A stretch of DNA of 64,000 bases from Neisseria sp. (GTDB lineage Bacteria; Pseudomonadota; Gammaproteobacteria; Burkholderiales; Neisseriaceae): NCBI RefSeq assembly GCF_030523955.1, contig NZ_JAUNHL010000001.1, forward strand, positions 1 through 64,000, in the 5' to 3' direction. The notes under the pieces were generated by a model. The model was not told the DNA's origin, did no database searches, and saw only the letters and a list, made by a program, of their open reading frames with translations. The translations under genes were made by a program, and so were the position numbers. Below are positions 7,179 to 15,557 of this stretch, piece by piece; position 1 is the stretch's first letter; each line of letters begins with the position of its first letter.

Positions 7179-9861
7179 TTTTCTCAAATCTTAAAAAATC
7201 CTCCAGTCTTTTTGCTTCATCGACTTCATCGTGGGCAATCAGCAGATATTTCCACGGTTTGCCGCCGTGCTGCGCGGCATAGTCTGCTGCCTGTTTGCAC
7301 CAAGCCGCTGCCGCTTCGGCTTTAGCCAGCACTTCAGGGCTTTGCATATCGGCACGGGATTTGGTTTCTGCCATCAGGATAAAATCATCGCCTTCCACTA
7401 CAAAATCGGGAATATATTCTTTCTGATCGGCGCCTTGTTTGTAATAAATCTGAAATTGCCCTTTGGCCGGTTTGAACCATTTCTGTGCATCACGCTCCAG
7501 AATCACAGCAAAGCGGCGCTCGGTGTCGGAATCGAATTTTTGCAGCGGATACAGGCACTTTTTAAACCCGCCGAACAGCATTTGCTTGATGCGCGAAACA
7601 TCTTGCACCGTTTCGCGCACCGAATGCACCGGCTCGTTTGCCGAAGCGGTGTAGTGGCAGGGTTTGAGCGCGGTAAATCCGCGGCTGACATGCGCTTCAT
7701 AATGCGTGGCTTTTTCCCAGAAATGCGCCGTCATCTGCGCATGAATTTCCCGTGCAATCAGGCGGCGGTTTTTATCCAATACATCCAGTGCTTCGGCTTC
7801 GGAAAGATAACTGCGCAAATGCCGCACCATCTGCCCGGCCAGGTCATACAAAAGCTCGGCTTGGGTGAAGTAATCAATATCGTCAAAATCAATCAGCGCG
7901 TGCACGATATAGTCTTCGGGGCGTTTTTCCACCAAGCCCAACTCGGCGGACAGGCTGCTTTGCTCATCGGTATGCAGGTTGTGAATCAGAATCTCGCGCG
8001 CACCCGGCTGCAAATGCAAATTACTCACATCCAAAGTAAAGGGGTGAAACCCCGTGCTGACTTCCCCACCCGGCATTACGGTGATGCGCGGAATATCAAT
8101 GGTTTGCGCCACCAACACTTGCGTGGTTTTCGCCACGATTTCCGCCACATCGGGCAACTCGTCCGCCAATAATTCACCCTGCGCACCCTGCAACTGCTGT
8201 TTCACCTCTTCGGTGATTTTTGCCTGAATATCCGCCTGCAACAAGGCTTGCGAAGTCGGCGCTTGTTGCGGACAGGCTTCGTATTTGGCTGCCACCTCCA
8301 TTACCTTGCGGGCAATTTGTTTCTCCGCCTCATTGGTAAATACCGGCTGATCCGCTTCTGCCGAATACGCGCCAACTGTTTCAGACGGCCTATCCGCCAG
8401 CCCCAAACGGCTTTCTGCGCCGCTGGGCACGGTAACGCTCACTTTTTGCTCGTCCGCCCCGGCAGGTTCCAAAATCACCTGTTGCAGGCGCAGTACCGAA
8501 TCGCCTTTGTTGGCTTCGTCAATAATTTCCTGAAAACGGTCGTGCGCCACAATATTGAGCCTGTCCACCACTTCCACGCCGGTGCGCTTGCCATAAGGCA
8601 GGCGCAAGCCGCGCCCGATGCTTTGCTCAATCAAAGTGCGCGCATGGGCGGCGCGCAAAGGCACAATGGTATAAAGATTGGTGACGTCCCAGCCTTCTTT
8701 AAGCATATTGACGTGAATCACGATTTCGGTCGGCTCGTCCACGCTTTCCACCGCCAAGAGCCGCGCAATCATCTCTTCTTCGTCTTTGCCCGATTTACTG
8801 GAATCCACCTGAATCACCTTGTCCGCATAGCGCCCGCCGTAAAAGGCATCGGATTCCAACAATGAAAGCAGCCCTGCCGCATGCGTGGTATCGCGGGCAA
8901 TCACCAGCATAAAGGGTTTGACTGCCGGCACGCCGTTTTCCCGCGCAAAGGTTTGCAGCTCCACCTTGGTGTTTTCATGCAAGCGCACACCGTCTTCCAG
9001 CTTGATTTTTTCAATTTCCTCGGGCGTGTAATTTTTCGCATCAAAATTGCGCTGCGTTACCACCGCAGGCATTTTCACAAAACCATCTTCCATCGCCCGC
9101 GCCAAAGGGTAATCCATCACCACGTTTTTAAACGGAATCGGCGCTTTGGCAGATTCCACAAACGGCGTGGCGGTCAGCTCCAAACCCAACAGCGGATTCA
9201 ATTCATTAATCGCCCGCATCCCCGCCTGCGCCCGATAACGGTGCGATTCGTCCATCAGCAGCACCAAATCGGGCAAGTTAGCCAGATAATTGAAATAACT
9301 GTCTCCCAATACTTCGCGCATCCGCTTGATACGCGGCTCCTTGCCGCCGCGCACTTCGGAATTGATTTTGGAAATATTGAAAATATTGATGCGCACCTCG
9401 GTAAAGAAATCCGCCATGCCGATGCTTTGCTGCTCGTAGTTATCGCCGGTAATCACGCGCGGCGGGTTCACGGCAAATTCGCCAATGCCTTTGAACACAT
9501 ATTTCGGCGTATTGGGTGAAAAATCGCCAATCAGCTTGTTGTAAATGGTCAGGTTCGGCGCCAGCACAAAAAAGTTGTTGATACCGTGCGCCAAGTGCAG
9601 ATAGGCGATAAACGCCCCCATCAAACGGGTTTTGCCCACCCCCGTTGCCAAGGCAAAACACAACGACGGAAAATCGCGTTCAAACTCCTGCAAGGTGGGA
9701 AATTCAACCTTCAGCGTTTCGAGTACCGCCGCGACATCGCGCTTATGTTTCAGCATCTCGGGCGCGGCATCCAGCGCTTGTTTTAATTTCGCCAGACTTT
9801 GTGCCTGCGGCGCGCGTAAAGATAAACGCCCGTTGATATGGTTTTGAATTCTTGTGGTCAT
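7168..9861 (-). CDS. res: Type III restriction enzyme Res subunit (helicase-endonuclease)
   Basis: Type III Res binds Mod, translocates or diffuses on DNA after ATP hydrolysis and cuts beside unmodified sites. The 897-residue product has helicase motif I ATGVGKTRL (K77), a DESH box at D204, motif VI SIGRGLRLP, and a C-terminal PD-(D/E)xK nuclease motif (PDFVVEG then AETK near residues 835-855). Its first 20 residues (MTTRIQNHINGRLSLRAPQA) are repeated almost exactly at the start of the chimeric ORF at 11226. Only 26 bases separate it from the YhcG-like gene. The final codons and TGA are formed by an AG-dialect DUS (7167-7178). Complete length and intact motifs suggest activity. Confidence 0.93.
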   Translation of the reverse strand: MTTRIQNHINGRLSLRAPQAQSLAKLKQALDAAPEMLKHKRDVAAVLETLKVEFPTLQEFERDFPSLCFALATGVGKTRLMGAFIAYLHLAHGINNFFVLAPNLTIYNKLIGDFSPNTPKYVFKGIGEFAVNPPRVITGDNYEQQSIGMADFFTEVRINIFNISKINSEVRGGKEPRIKRMREVLGDSYFNYLANLPDLVLLMDESHRYRAQAGMRAINELNPLLGLELTATPFVESAKAPIPFKNVVMDYPLARAMEDGFVKMPAVVTQRNFDAKNYTPEEIEKIKLEDGVRLHENTKVELQTFARENGVPAVKPFMLVIARDTTHAAGLLSLLESDAFYGGRYADKVIQVDSSKSGKDEEEMIARLLAVESVDEPTEIVIHVNMLKEGWDVTNLYTIVPLRAAHARTLIEQSIGRGLRLPYGKRTGVEVVDRLNIVAHDRFQEIIDEANKGDSVLRLQQVILEPAGADEQKVSVTVPSGAESRLGLADRPSETVGAYSAEADQPVFTNEAEKQIARKVMEVAAKYEACPQQAPTSQALLQADIQAKITEEVKQQLQGAQGELLADELPDVAEIVAKTTQVLVAQTIDIPRITVMPGGEVSTGFHPFTLDVSNLHLQPGAREILIHNLHTDEQSSLSAELGLVEKRPEDYIVHALIDFDDIDYFTQAELLYDLAGQMVRHLRSYLSEAEALDVLDKNRRLIAREIHAQMTAHFWEKATHYEAHVSRGFTALKPCHYTASANEPVHSVRETVQDVSRIKQMLFGGFKKCLYPLQKFDSDTERRFAVILERDAQKWFKPAKGQFQIYYKQGADQKEYIPDFVVEGDDFILMAETKSRADMQSPEVLAKAEAAAAWCKQAADYAAQHGGKPWKYLLIAHDEVDEAKRLEDFLRFEKKAV

Positions 9862-9887
9862 GCTTTTATCTCTTGTCTTTATTTGAA

Positions 9888-10949
9888 CTATCCGGAAATT
9901 CCGGAAACTTGCCCGTCTTCATCCTGCCAATCCGACAATTCGCTTTCCAGCTGTTCCACCGTCGGCAAATTGGCTACCAACGGTTCCGGCAAGGCTCGCA
10001 CCAATTCATATTCGGCAATGCCTATCGGTTTATCGATACCTGACAAAGCATATTCGGCCACCAAACGGTTTTGTGTTTTGCACAACAACAAACCAATGGT
10101 GGGGTGATCATCAGGGGCTTTAACTTGCGCATCCACCGCCGCCAAATAAAAATTCAACTGCCCAGCATGCTCGGGCTTAAATGCCGTGGCTTTTAATTCC
10201 ACCACCACATAGCATTTCAAACGTGTATGGTAAAACAGCAAATCAATAAAAAATTCATCGCCGTTTACCTCCAAACGATATTGCCGCCCCACAAAAGCAA
10301 AACCACTGCCCAATTCCAGCAAAAACCGGGTAATATGCTGCACCAATGCCTGCTCAATATCGCGCTCATGCGCTTCTTCCCCCAAACCCAAAAAATCAAA
10401 CAAATAAGGGTCTTTCAAGATTTCTTGTGCCAAAGCAGAAGTTGGCGCAGGTAAGCGGTTGGTAAAATTGGTAACTGCCTGCCCTTGCCGTTCATGCAAG
10501 CGGTTTTTGATATGGATTTCCAAAGTGGCGCGTGACCAAGCCTGTGCTATAGCCTGCTGTAAATACCACTCTCTTTGTTGTGGTATTTTCACCTTATCAA
10601 TCAAAGTACAAAGATGGAACCACGGCAATTGTGCAGCAGCCTGCTGCACAATTTCAAAATCCGGCCAAGCCTCGGCAAACGCACGCATATATTTTAGATT
10701 GCGGGTAGAAAACCCCTTCATTTCCGGAAACGCTTCACGCAAATCTCGCCCCAAGCGGTCAATCACCTTGCTGCCCCAGCCTTGTGCCGCTTGTCGCTCC
10801 AGAATATCCCGCCCGATATGCCAATAAAGGGAAACCAGCTCGGCATTTGCCGCCAAAGCCGCTTTTTGCCGCGCCGCCAGCACCCGCCCTTTGATTTCGG
10901 TAAGCCATTGCCCGTAATCGGCGGGCAACAACGGAGTTTCTTTACGCAT
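9888..10949 (-). CDS. yhcG: YhcG/DUF1016-family PD-(D/E)xK nuclease-like protein
   Basis: The 353-residue product has the DUF1016 N-terminal helical region (ADYGQWLTEIKGRVLAARQ, then YWHIGRDILERQ and STRNLKYMRAFAEAWPD) and a C-terminal nuclease-like half with FFIDLLFYHTRLKCYVVVEL, which carries the D...ExK pattern (ELKA). Members are common between subunit genes of restriction-modification operons; their exact role is not established. ATG at 10949 is chosen because it overlaps the stop of the preceding chimeric ORF in the string ATGCGTAA, mirroring the mod-rhuM overlap; the frame stays open further upstream but only through duplicated Mod-tail DNA. Res follows 26 bases later. Confidence 0.88.
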   Translation of the reverse strand: MRKETPLLPADYGQWLTEIKGRVLAARQKAALAANAELVSLYWHIGRDILERQAAQGWGSKVIDRLGRDLREAFPEMKGFSTRNLKYMRAFAEAWPDFEIVQQAAAQLPWFHLCTLIDKVKIPQQREWYLQQAIAQAWSRATLEIHIKNRLHERQGQAVTNFTNRLPAPTSALAQEILKDPYLFDFLGLGEEAHERDIEQALVQHITRFLLELGSGFAFVGRQYRLEVNGDEFFIDLLFYHTRLKCYVVVELKATAFKPEHAGQLNFYLAAVDAQVKAPDDHPTIGLLLCKTQNRLVAEYALSGIDKPIGIAEYELVRALPEPLVANLPTVEQLESELSDWQDEDGQVSGISG

Positions 10950-11226
10950 CGCCCGCATCCCCCGCAAACAAATCCTCCTGATTGTCGGCCGCACTTTTGC
11001 CTTTTGCCGCTTTGGCGCGGCTTTCAGGTAGCTTTTCAGACAGGCATTCAGGCTCCGCTATCGGCAGGTTGGCGACGTTCAAACAGTAATCGTCATGCCC
11101 CCATTCACAGCGCGCCAGCACCATTTTCGGGATTTTTTTCAAAGAAAGATTCGGGAAACGCTCCGCCGCCTGCGGCGCGCGCAAAGACAAACGCCCATTG
11201 ATATGGTTTTGAATGCTTGTGGTCAT
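10942..11226 (-). CDS. Chimeric ORF: Res N-terminus fused to Mod C-terminus
   Basis: The 94-residue product starts with MTTSIQNHINGRLSLRAPQA, 19 of 20 residues identical to the start of Res. It continues without a break into a copy of the last 75 residues of Mod (from AERFPNLSLKK through EDLFAGDAGDA), differing by a one-codon deletion and a few substitutions. The junction falls in GCCTG, a short string shared by both parents. It overlaps rhuM (ATGA) and yhcG (ATGCGTAA), so it keeps the operon translationally coupled. It lacks catalytic motifs. The best reading is a scar of a tandem duplication that created a second cargo slot between mod and res; a function as a small adaptor binding Mod or Res partners is possible but unproven. 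Confidence 0.85.
   Translation of the reverse strand: MTTSIQNHINGRLSLRAPQAAERFPNLSLKKIPKMVLARCEWGHDDYCLNVANLPIAEPECLSEKLPESRAKAAKGKSAADNQEDLFAGDAGDA
11023..11046 (-). other. Two adjacent DUS-like words in the chimeric ORF (wad + eik-like)
   Basis: On the minus strand TGCCTGTCTGAA (native wad dialect) is followed without a gap by AAGCTACCTGAA, one base from the eik dialect AGGCTACCTGAA. They lie at codons homologous to the two DUS in the mod tail at 12337-12360. Confidence 0.8.
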
Positions 11227-12263
11227 GATCCGTTTTCCTTATCCGTTTGTTTTAACAGGCGGTCAAAATCGCTTTCAAACAAGCGGTCTTGCACAATGCG
11301 GTATTTTTCAAATTCAGTTTCAGCGTGTACCTTAGCAATTTCCGCCGTTACTTTTCCCGCATCCTGCAATACTTCCCGATTGGCTGCCTCAATAAACCGG
11401 TTCAAGCGCACCTCCCAATCCTGCATGGTCATCGGGATGTGGCGCATAGCCATATCCTCGGCGATATCCAGGTAGGCATTGACCAAGCGAGAAAGCTGTG
11501 CCATTTCGTTTTCGCTCAGATAATTTTTGGCGACCGCCACATCAAATTTCTGAACCTTGCCATGCGGTGCATCCTTCCAAGACTGCAAACCCATATGCGG
11601 CTTTTCGGCATCAGCCCTGTGATAAATGACCTCTGCCGCCGTCTGCCCGTGAATCGCCCAATGCAGCTTGTTTTGTACCGTAGCGAAAAAGCGCTTAGTA
11701 GCTTGCGCCGTTACGTCATAATCCACCGCCGTGGCATAAATATCGGTAATTTTCTGATAAAACTTCCGTTCGGACAGGCGGATTTCCCGTACCCGCTGCA
11801 ACTGCTCTTCAAAATATTCCCGGGTAAATATCGAGCCGCCGTTTTTCAAACGCTCGTCATCCATCACATAAGCTTTGATGGTAAAACTTTCCACAATTTC
11901 GGTTGCCCATTTGCGAAACTGCACCGCCCGTTCGGAATTGACCTTATAGCCCACAGCAATAATGGCAGACAAATTATAGTGTTTGGTGTGGTAGTTTTTG
12001 CCGTCGGCGGCAGTTATCCGAAAATTTCGGATAACTGAATCTGCTTGCAACTCACTGTCGGAAAAAATTTTTCCCAAATGATAGTTCACCGTGCGGACAT
12101 CCACATCATAAAGCGCCGCCATCATCTTCTGCGTCAACCAAACATTCTCATCGGCATACACCGCCTGCACACCGCCTTCCTTATTAGCCGCCACAAAGGT
12201 CAGATATTCCGCTGCCGATGAACGGGTGATGGAAATATCCCGTTTTTTTGCCGCTTTACTCAT
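11223..12263 (-). CDS. rhuM: RhuM-family protein
   Basis: RhuM-like proteins, first named from Salmonella SPI-3, occur widely inside type I and type III restriction-modification operons; their biochemical role is unknown. The 346-residue product shows the family's DNA-binding-like N-terminal region (VWLTQKMMAALYDVDVRTVN, then SVIRNFRITAADGKNYHTKH) and the conserved YNLSAIIAVGYKVNSERAVQFRKWA, here quoted in part. The ATG at 12263 (MSKAAKK) is chosen over the longer open frame because it overlaps the mod stop in ATGAGTAA; upstream codons only shadow mod. Its TGA overlaps the start of the chimeric ORF. Confidence 0.88.
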   Translation of the reverse strand: MSKAAKKRDISITRSSAAEYLTFVAANKEGGVQAVYADENVWLTQKMMAALYDVDVRTVNYHLGKIFSDSELQADSVIRNFRITAADGKNYHTKHYNLSAIIAVGYKVNSERAVQFRKWATEIVESFTIKAYVMDDERLKNGGSIFTREYFEEQLQRVREIRLSERKFYQKITDIYATAVDYDVTAQATKRFFATVQNKLHWAIHGQTAAEVIYHRADAEKPHMGLQSWKDAPHGKVQKFDVAVAKNYLSENEMAQLSRLVNAYLDIAEDMAMRHIPMTMQDWEVRLNRFIEAANREVLQDAGKVTAEIAKVHAETEFEKYRIVQDRLFESDFDRLLKQTDKENGS

Positions 12264-13953
12264 CCCCCGCTTCCCCTGCAAACAAATCCTCCTGATTGTC
12301 GGCCGCACTTTTGCCTTTTGCCGCTTTGGCGCGGTTTTCAGGCAGCCTTTCAGACGGCATCGGTTCAGGTTCCGCCATCGGCAGGTTGGCGACATTCAAA
12401 CTGTAATCGTCATGCCCCCATTCGCAGCGCGCCAGCACCATTTTCGGGATTTTTTTCAAAGAAAGATTCGGGAAACGCTCCGCTGCCTGTGCCGCTGTAA
12501 TGCCGCGCCATGCCGCACAACAGACGAGCAAGCTTTGGTTTTCGCCCACCTCGTCCGACAGCGCCTGCAACTGCTCGGCAGACAAGGTTTGCGTGGTTAC
12601 ATAAATAAAATCGCGCTCGCTGGAATAGCCATGCTGCCACCACAAGGTTTCAGACGGCCTATAAGTAAAACCCTCCAGCTTGGCAAGCGCTTCGGCAAGC
12701 ATTTCGGGATTGTATTCAGGGTTAATAATCGGATTGCCCCACGCATCGTTCACAATCAGGGTCGGCGCCAAACGGTAATAACGGAAACCGCCGCCGCCCT
12801 GCCAGTTCACCGCCTTGGAAGTCCCGCCCTGATCCGTGCCGTCAATCACCTTTTGCAGACGCGGAATAATATGCGTATGGCAATGCTCGCCCAGCTCCAC
12901 CATAATCCAGCGCCGCCCCATTTTATGGGCAACCGCGCCTGTGGTGCCGGAACCGGCGAAAGAGTCTAGGACTAGATCGCCGGGGTTGGTGGCTAGATGG
13001 ATAATACGTTGCAATAGTTTTTCAGGTTTTGGAGTATCGAATACATCTTTGGAATTAAATTGCTTAACCTCTTTTTTAGCGTCTTGATTATTTCCAACGT
13101 CAGTATGTAACCATACCGTTAAAGGAACCAACCCCTGTTTTACTTCACTCAAAAAAGTTTTAATTCTTGGTACATTTCCACCATTTTTGCCAAACCAAAT
13201 TCTATTATCTGATACTAATTCATCAAATTTTTCTTTGGATATTGACCAACATCTACTTTCAGCAGGGCGAACAACTTTTCCAGATGGTGTTGTAATAGGG
13301 TAATCCGTGCTTTCAGAATAAGTTCTTACACTCATATCAGAAGAAGCCCACACGCCCCTAGGATCATCATCAGGATTAGAATACCTACTATCTGTTGAAT
13401 CACTTCTAGCTAATAAATTAGGTCGCCAAATTTCTTTATTTTTAGAATACACTAAAATATGATCATGATTGTCAGACAGCCATTTCGCATCATTTTGTGG
13501 TGAGAACTTTTTTTGCCAAATCGCATTGGAAATAAAATTCCCCCGCCCAAACACTTCATCGCACAACACTTTTAAATAGTGCGCTTCATTGTCATCAATA
13601 GTAATCCACAGCGAACCGTCATCCGCCAGCAAGCGCTTGATAATCTCCAAACGGTCGCGCATCAGCCCCAGCCAAATCGAATGCTCCAGCCCGTCATCAT
13701 AATGGGCAAACGCACTGCCGGTGTTATACGGCGGATCGATAAACACACACTTCACCTTGCCAGCAAACTCCTGCTCTAACGCCTTAAGGGCTAGCAAGTT
13801 ATCGCCAAAAATCAACCGATTATCAAAAATCGCCTGCTCCGAACGGGTGGGCGCATGATACGACTTCGCCGCATCCTCCAACAAAATCCGCGCCTCCAAC
13901 TTAGGGCGCTTGTCCTTGCCTATCCAAGTGAGTTCTAGTTTTTGGTTTTTCAT
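12256..13953 (-). CDS. mod: Type III-like DNA adenine methyltransferase (Mod)
   Basis: This should methylate N6 of adenine at the recognition site and supply site recognition to Res. The 565-residue product is a beta-class methylase: catalytic motif DPPYNTGSAF at 73-82 precedes the AdoMet motif DSFAGSGTTGA at 330-340, with a variable, AT-rich target-recognition region between (about 150-310). The last 75 codons are duplicated in the chimeric ORF at 10942-11226. No simple-sequence repeat is seen near the start, unlike phase-variable modA/modB genes of pathogenic Neisseria. ATG overlaps the DUF6119 stop (TAATG). Confidence 0.93.
   Translation of the reverse strand: MKNQKLELTWIGKDKRPKLEARILLEDAAKSYHAPTRSEQAIFDNRLIFGDNLLALKALEQEFAGKVKCVFIDPPYNTGSAFAHYDDGLEHSIWLGLMRDRLEIIKRLLADDGSLWITIDDNEAHYLKVLCDEVFGRGNFISNAIWQKKFSPQNDAKWLSDNHDHILVYSKNKEIWRPNLLARSDSTDSRYSNPDDDPRGVWASSDMSVRTYSESTDYPITTPSGKVVRPAESRCWSISKEKFDELVSDNRIWFGKNGGNVPRIKTFLSEVKQGLVPLTVWLHTDVGNNQDAKKEVKQFNSKDVFDTPKPEKLLQRIIHLATNPGDLVLDSFAGSGTTGAVAHKMGRRWIMVELGEHCHTHIIPRLQKVIDGTDQGGTSKAVNWQGGGGFRYYRLAPTLIVNDAWGNPIINPEYNPEMLAEALAKLEGFTYRPSETLWWQHGYSSERDFIYVTTQTLSAEQLQALSDEVGENQSLLVCCAAWRGITAAQAAERFPNLSLKKIPKMVLARCEWGHDDYSLNVANLPMAEPEPMPSERLPENRAKAAKGKSAADNQEDLFAGEAGDE
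12337..12360 (-). other. Two adjacent DUS in the mod tail (AT + sim dialects)
   Basis: On the minus strand ATGCCGTCTGAA (AT dialect) is followed directly by AGGCTGCCTGAA (sim dialect). They encode M-P-S-E-R-L-P-E and correspond codon for codon to the wad and eik-like words in the chimeric paralogue, apart from one codon. Confidence 0.85.
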
Positions 13954-15557
13954 TACGATACATCCGCTTTTAAATCATTAATTACCACAGGCACGATACA
14001 AATACTAACGGACACGCCCATTAATTGAAGTCGGTTATAGCAACTTCTCAAATTTATTTTACTAAATAGTGGCAAATCCAACGCTGTCGTTTTCGTATCA
14101 TTACTTGCAATCACATATACCACTTCAAATTCATTTGCTTTTGGTTTTTCATTTTTAGCGGGTAATTTATGCGTTTTCGGTAATTTCTTATTAACCAATG
14201 CGCGGAAATTGCCATCCGACAGAATCAGTTGAGTAGAAACTAAGCCTTGAGAGAACAAATGACTTAATACGCTTGATCCGCCATATCTTTTAACATGAAT
14301 AAGTTTTTTATCGTTTGTATAAATATCGCAAAGCTCGATCCTACTACTTCCCCCTCCATAAGATATGTTTTTCTTATCCATTAATACAAATCTATTGCCG
14401 TCACTATTTACAACTTTTTCATTATATTTATCTTCGGATTTTTCAGAATACTCAGGCAAAGATATTTCTGATGCGGGGATATTTCGAATACCCTCATCTA
14501 AGTTTTCCAAAAAATCACCATCAATTTTATACCACTTCCCATTTGTTAAAGAGTACATCTCCTCATTAAGTTCAAGTTCACAATAAATACATTGATAAAT
14601 TTTCCATGAATATGCTGGCTGGTCATTTGCAGCATTAATGCAATAAATATACTGCTCTCTCATTTTTTTGATAGAGAGTTCTTCGCTATTCTCTCTCACA
14701 TAAACCAAATAACCTTCCCAACTTATATCATCATGAAGCTCTCCCCTTTTGGCTTTTTGGTATCTAAAACCTGAAACATTTTCCCAGTTAATAACTTCAG
14801 GAATAGAAAGCCATGTTTTTGAAAAGTCATTTTTAGTAATTTTCTCAATCAGCTTTGTGTCTAATCCATTTTTAATAGATGCATTTCTAACTTCCGACAA
14901 TCTATCTATCCAAGGAAAGCTTTGCTTGTAAGATTCAGAATCAAACAAATTTATCGCTTTATCTAAAAGCACAGGAAGATCTTGCAACTCAAATGGCAAA
15001 GAAACTTTAAGCGCATCTTTTCCAGAAAGGGTTTTGCAAAACTCTTTATCTTTTGGAGATCCTGTTGCTGCATACATTAAATCTTGCTCAACATCCAAAC
15101 CAAAATCAGCGAAACTTGTGGAAGTGCTAGCCTGGTTTCTCTTATGAACCGGTATAGATTCCAACGTATGAACATCAACACTTCTTAGCTTTTCCGGATC
15201 TACTGCATTCACAACCACTCGTAGTCCAAAATTTTCTTCAAAGCAATCTGGATTAAGAAGATGGCGACCATATCCAAATGTGAGAGCAAAATATCTACTA
15301 CCTCTTTTCATTAAGAGAACTGCCGCGCAACCGGAATTTGATAAATGGCTTAAATCATCATGCGTATGAGGCGTAAATATATTTACCCATGATGGTGGAT
15401 GCGCAAGATTCTGTTTGGAATACAAATCTAACTCTTGTTCATCATCTAATTTCAAGACAGTTTTCTTTAAATTGCCTATGCCCTGAATAATCTGATCTTC
15501 CTGTGTTATAGACTCTTTTAATAAAATAACTGAAAGGCTATGCGTTTTCTTTTTCAT
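13953..15557 (-). CDS. DUF6119 / TIGR04141-family sporadically distributed protein
   Basis: The 534-residue product has the family's start (HSLSVILLKESITQEDQIIQ) and segments such as LMKRGSRYFALTFGYGRHLL near residue 90 and VNAVDPEKLRSVDVHTLES. Members are found patchily in defence islands, usually beside restriction genes; no activity is established. No catalytic motif or membrane segment is evident to me. The ATG at 15557 overlaps the helicase stop by one base (TGATG) and its own TAA overlaps the mod start (TAATG), so it is tightly coupled to both. The gene is strikingly AT-rich compared with its neighbours, pointing to a separate origin or module swap. Confidence 0.8.
   Translation of the reverse strand: MKKKTHSLSVILLKESITQEDQIIQGIGNLKKTVLKLDDEQELDLYSKQNLAHPPSWVNIFTPHTHDDLSHLSNSGCAAVLLMKRGSRYFALTFGYGRHLLNPDCFEENFGLRVVVNAVDPEKLRSVDVHTLESIPVHKRNQASTSTSFADFGLDVEQDLMYAATGSPKDKEFCKTLSGKDALKVSLPFELQDLPVLLDKAINLFDSESYKQSFPWIDRLSEVRNASIKNGLDTKLIEKITKNDFSKTWLSIPEVINWENVSGFRYQKAKRGELHDDISWEGYLVYVRENSEELSIKKMREQYIYCINAANDQPAYSWKIYQCIYCELELNEEMYSLTNGKWYKIDGDFLENLDEGIRNIPASEISLPEYSEKSEDKYNEKVVNSDGNRFVLMDKKNISYGGGSSRIELCDIYTNDKKLIHVKRYGGSSVLSHLFSQGLVSTQLILSDGNFRALVNKKLPKTHKLPAKNEKPKANEFEVVYVIASNDTKTTALDLPLFSKINLRSCYNRLQLMGVSVSICIVPVVINDLKADVS

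Noticed and set aside
12264..12395. 44-residue N-terminal extension of RhuM inside the mod tail
   Set aside because: The extension is the mod tail in another frame. The ATG at 12263 overlaps the mod stop and fits family starts.
12256..13953. Phase-variable simple repeats in mod
   Set aside because: No tandem tetranucleotide or similar tract occurs in the gene or just upstream.
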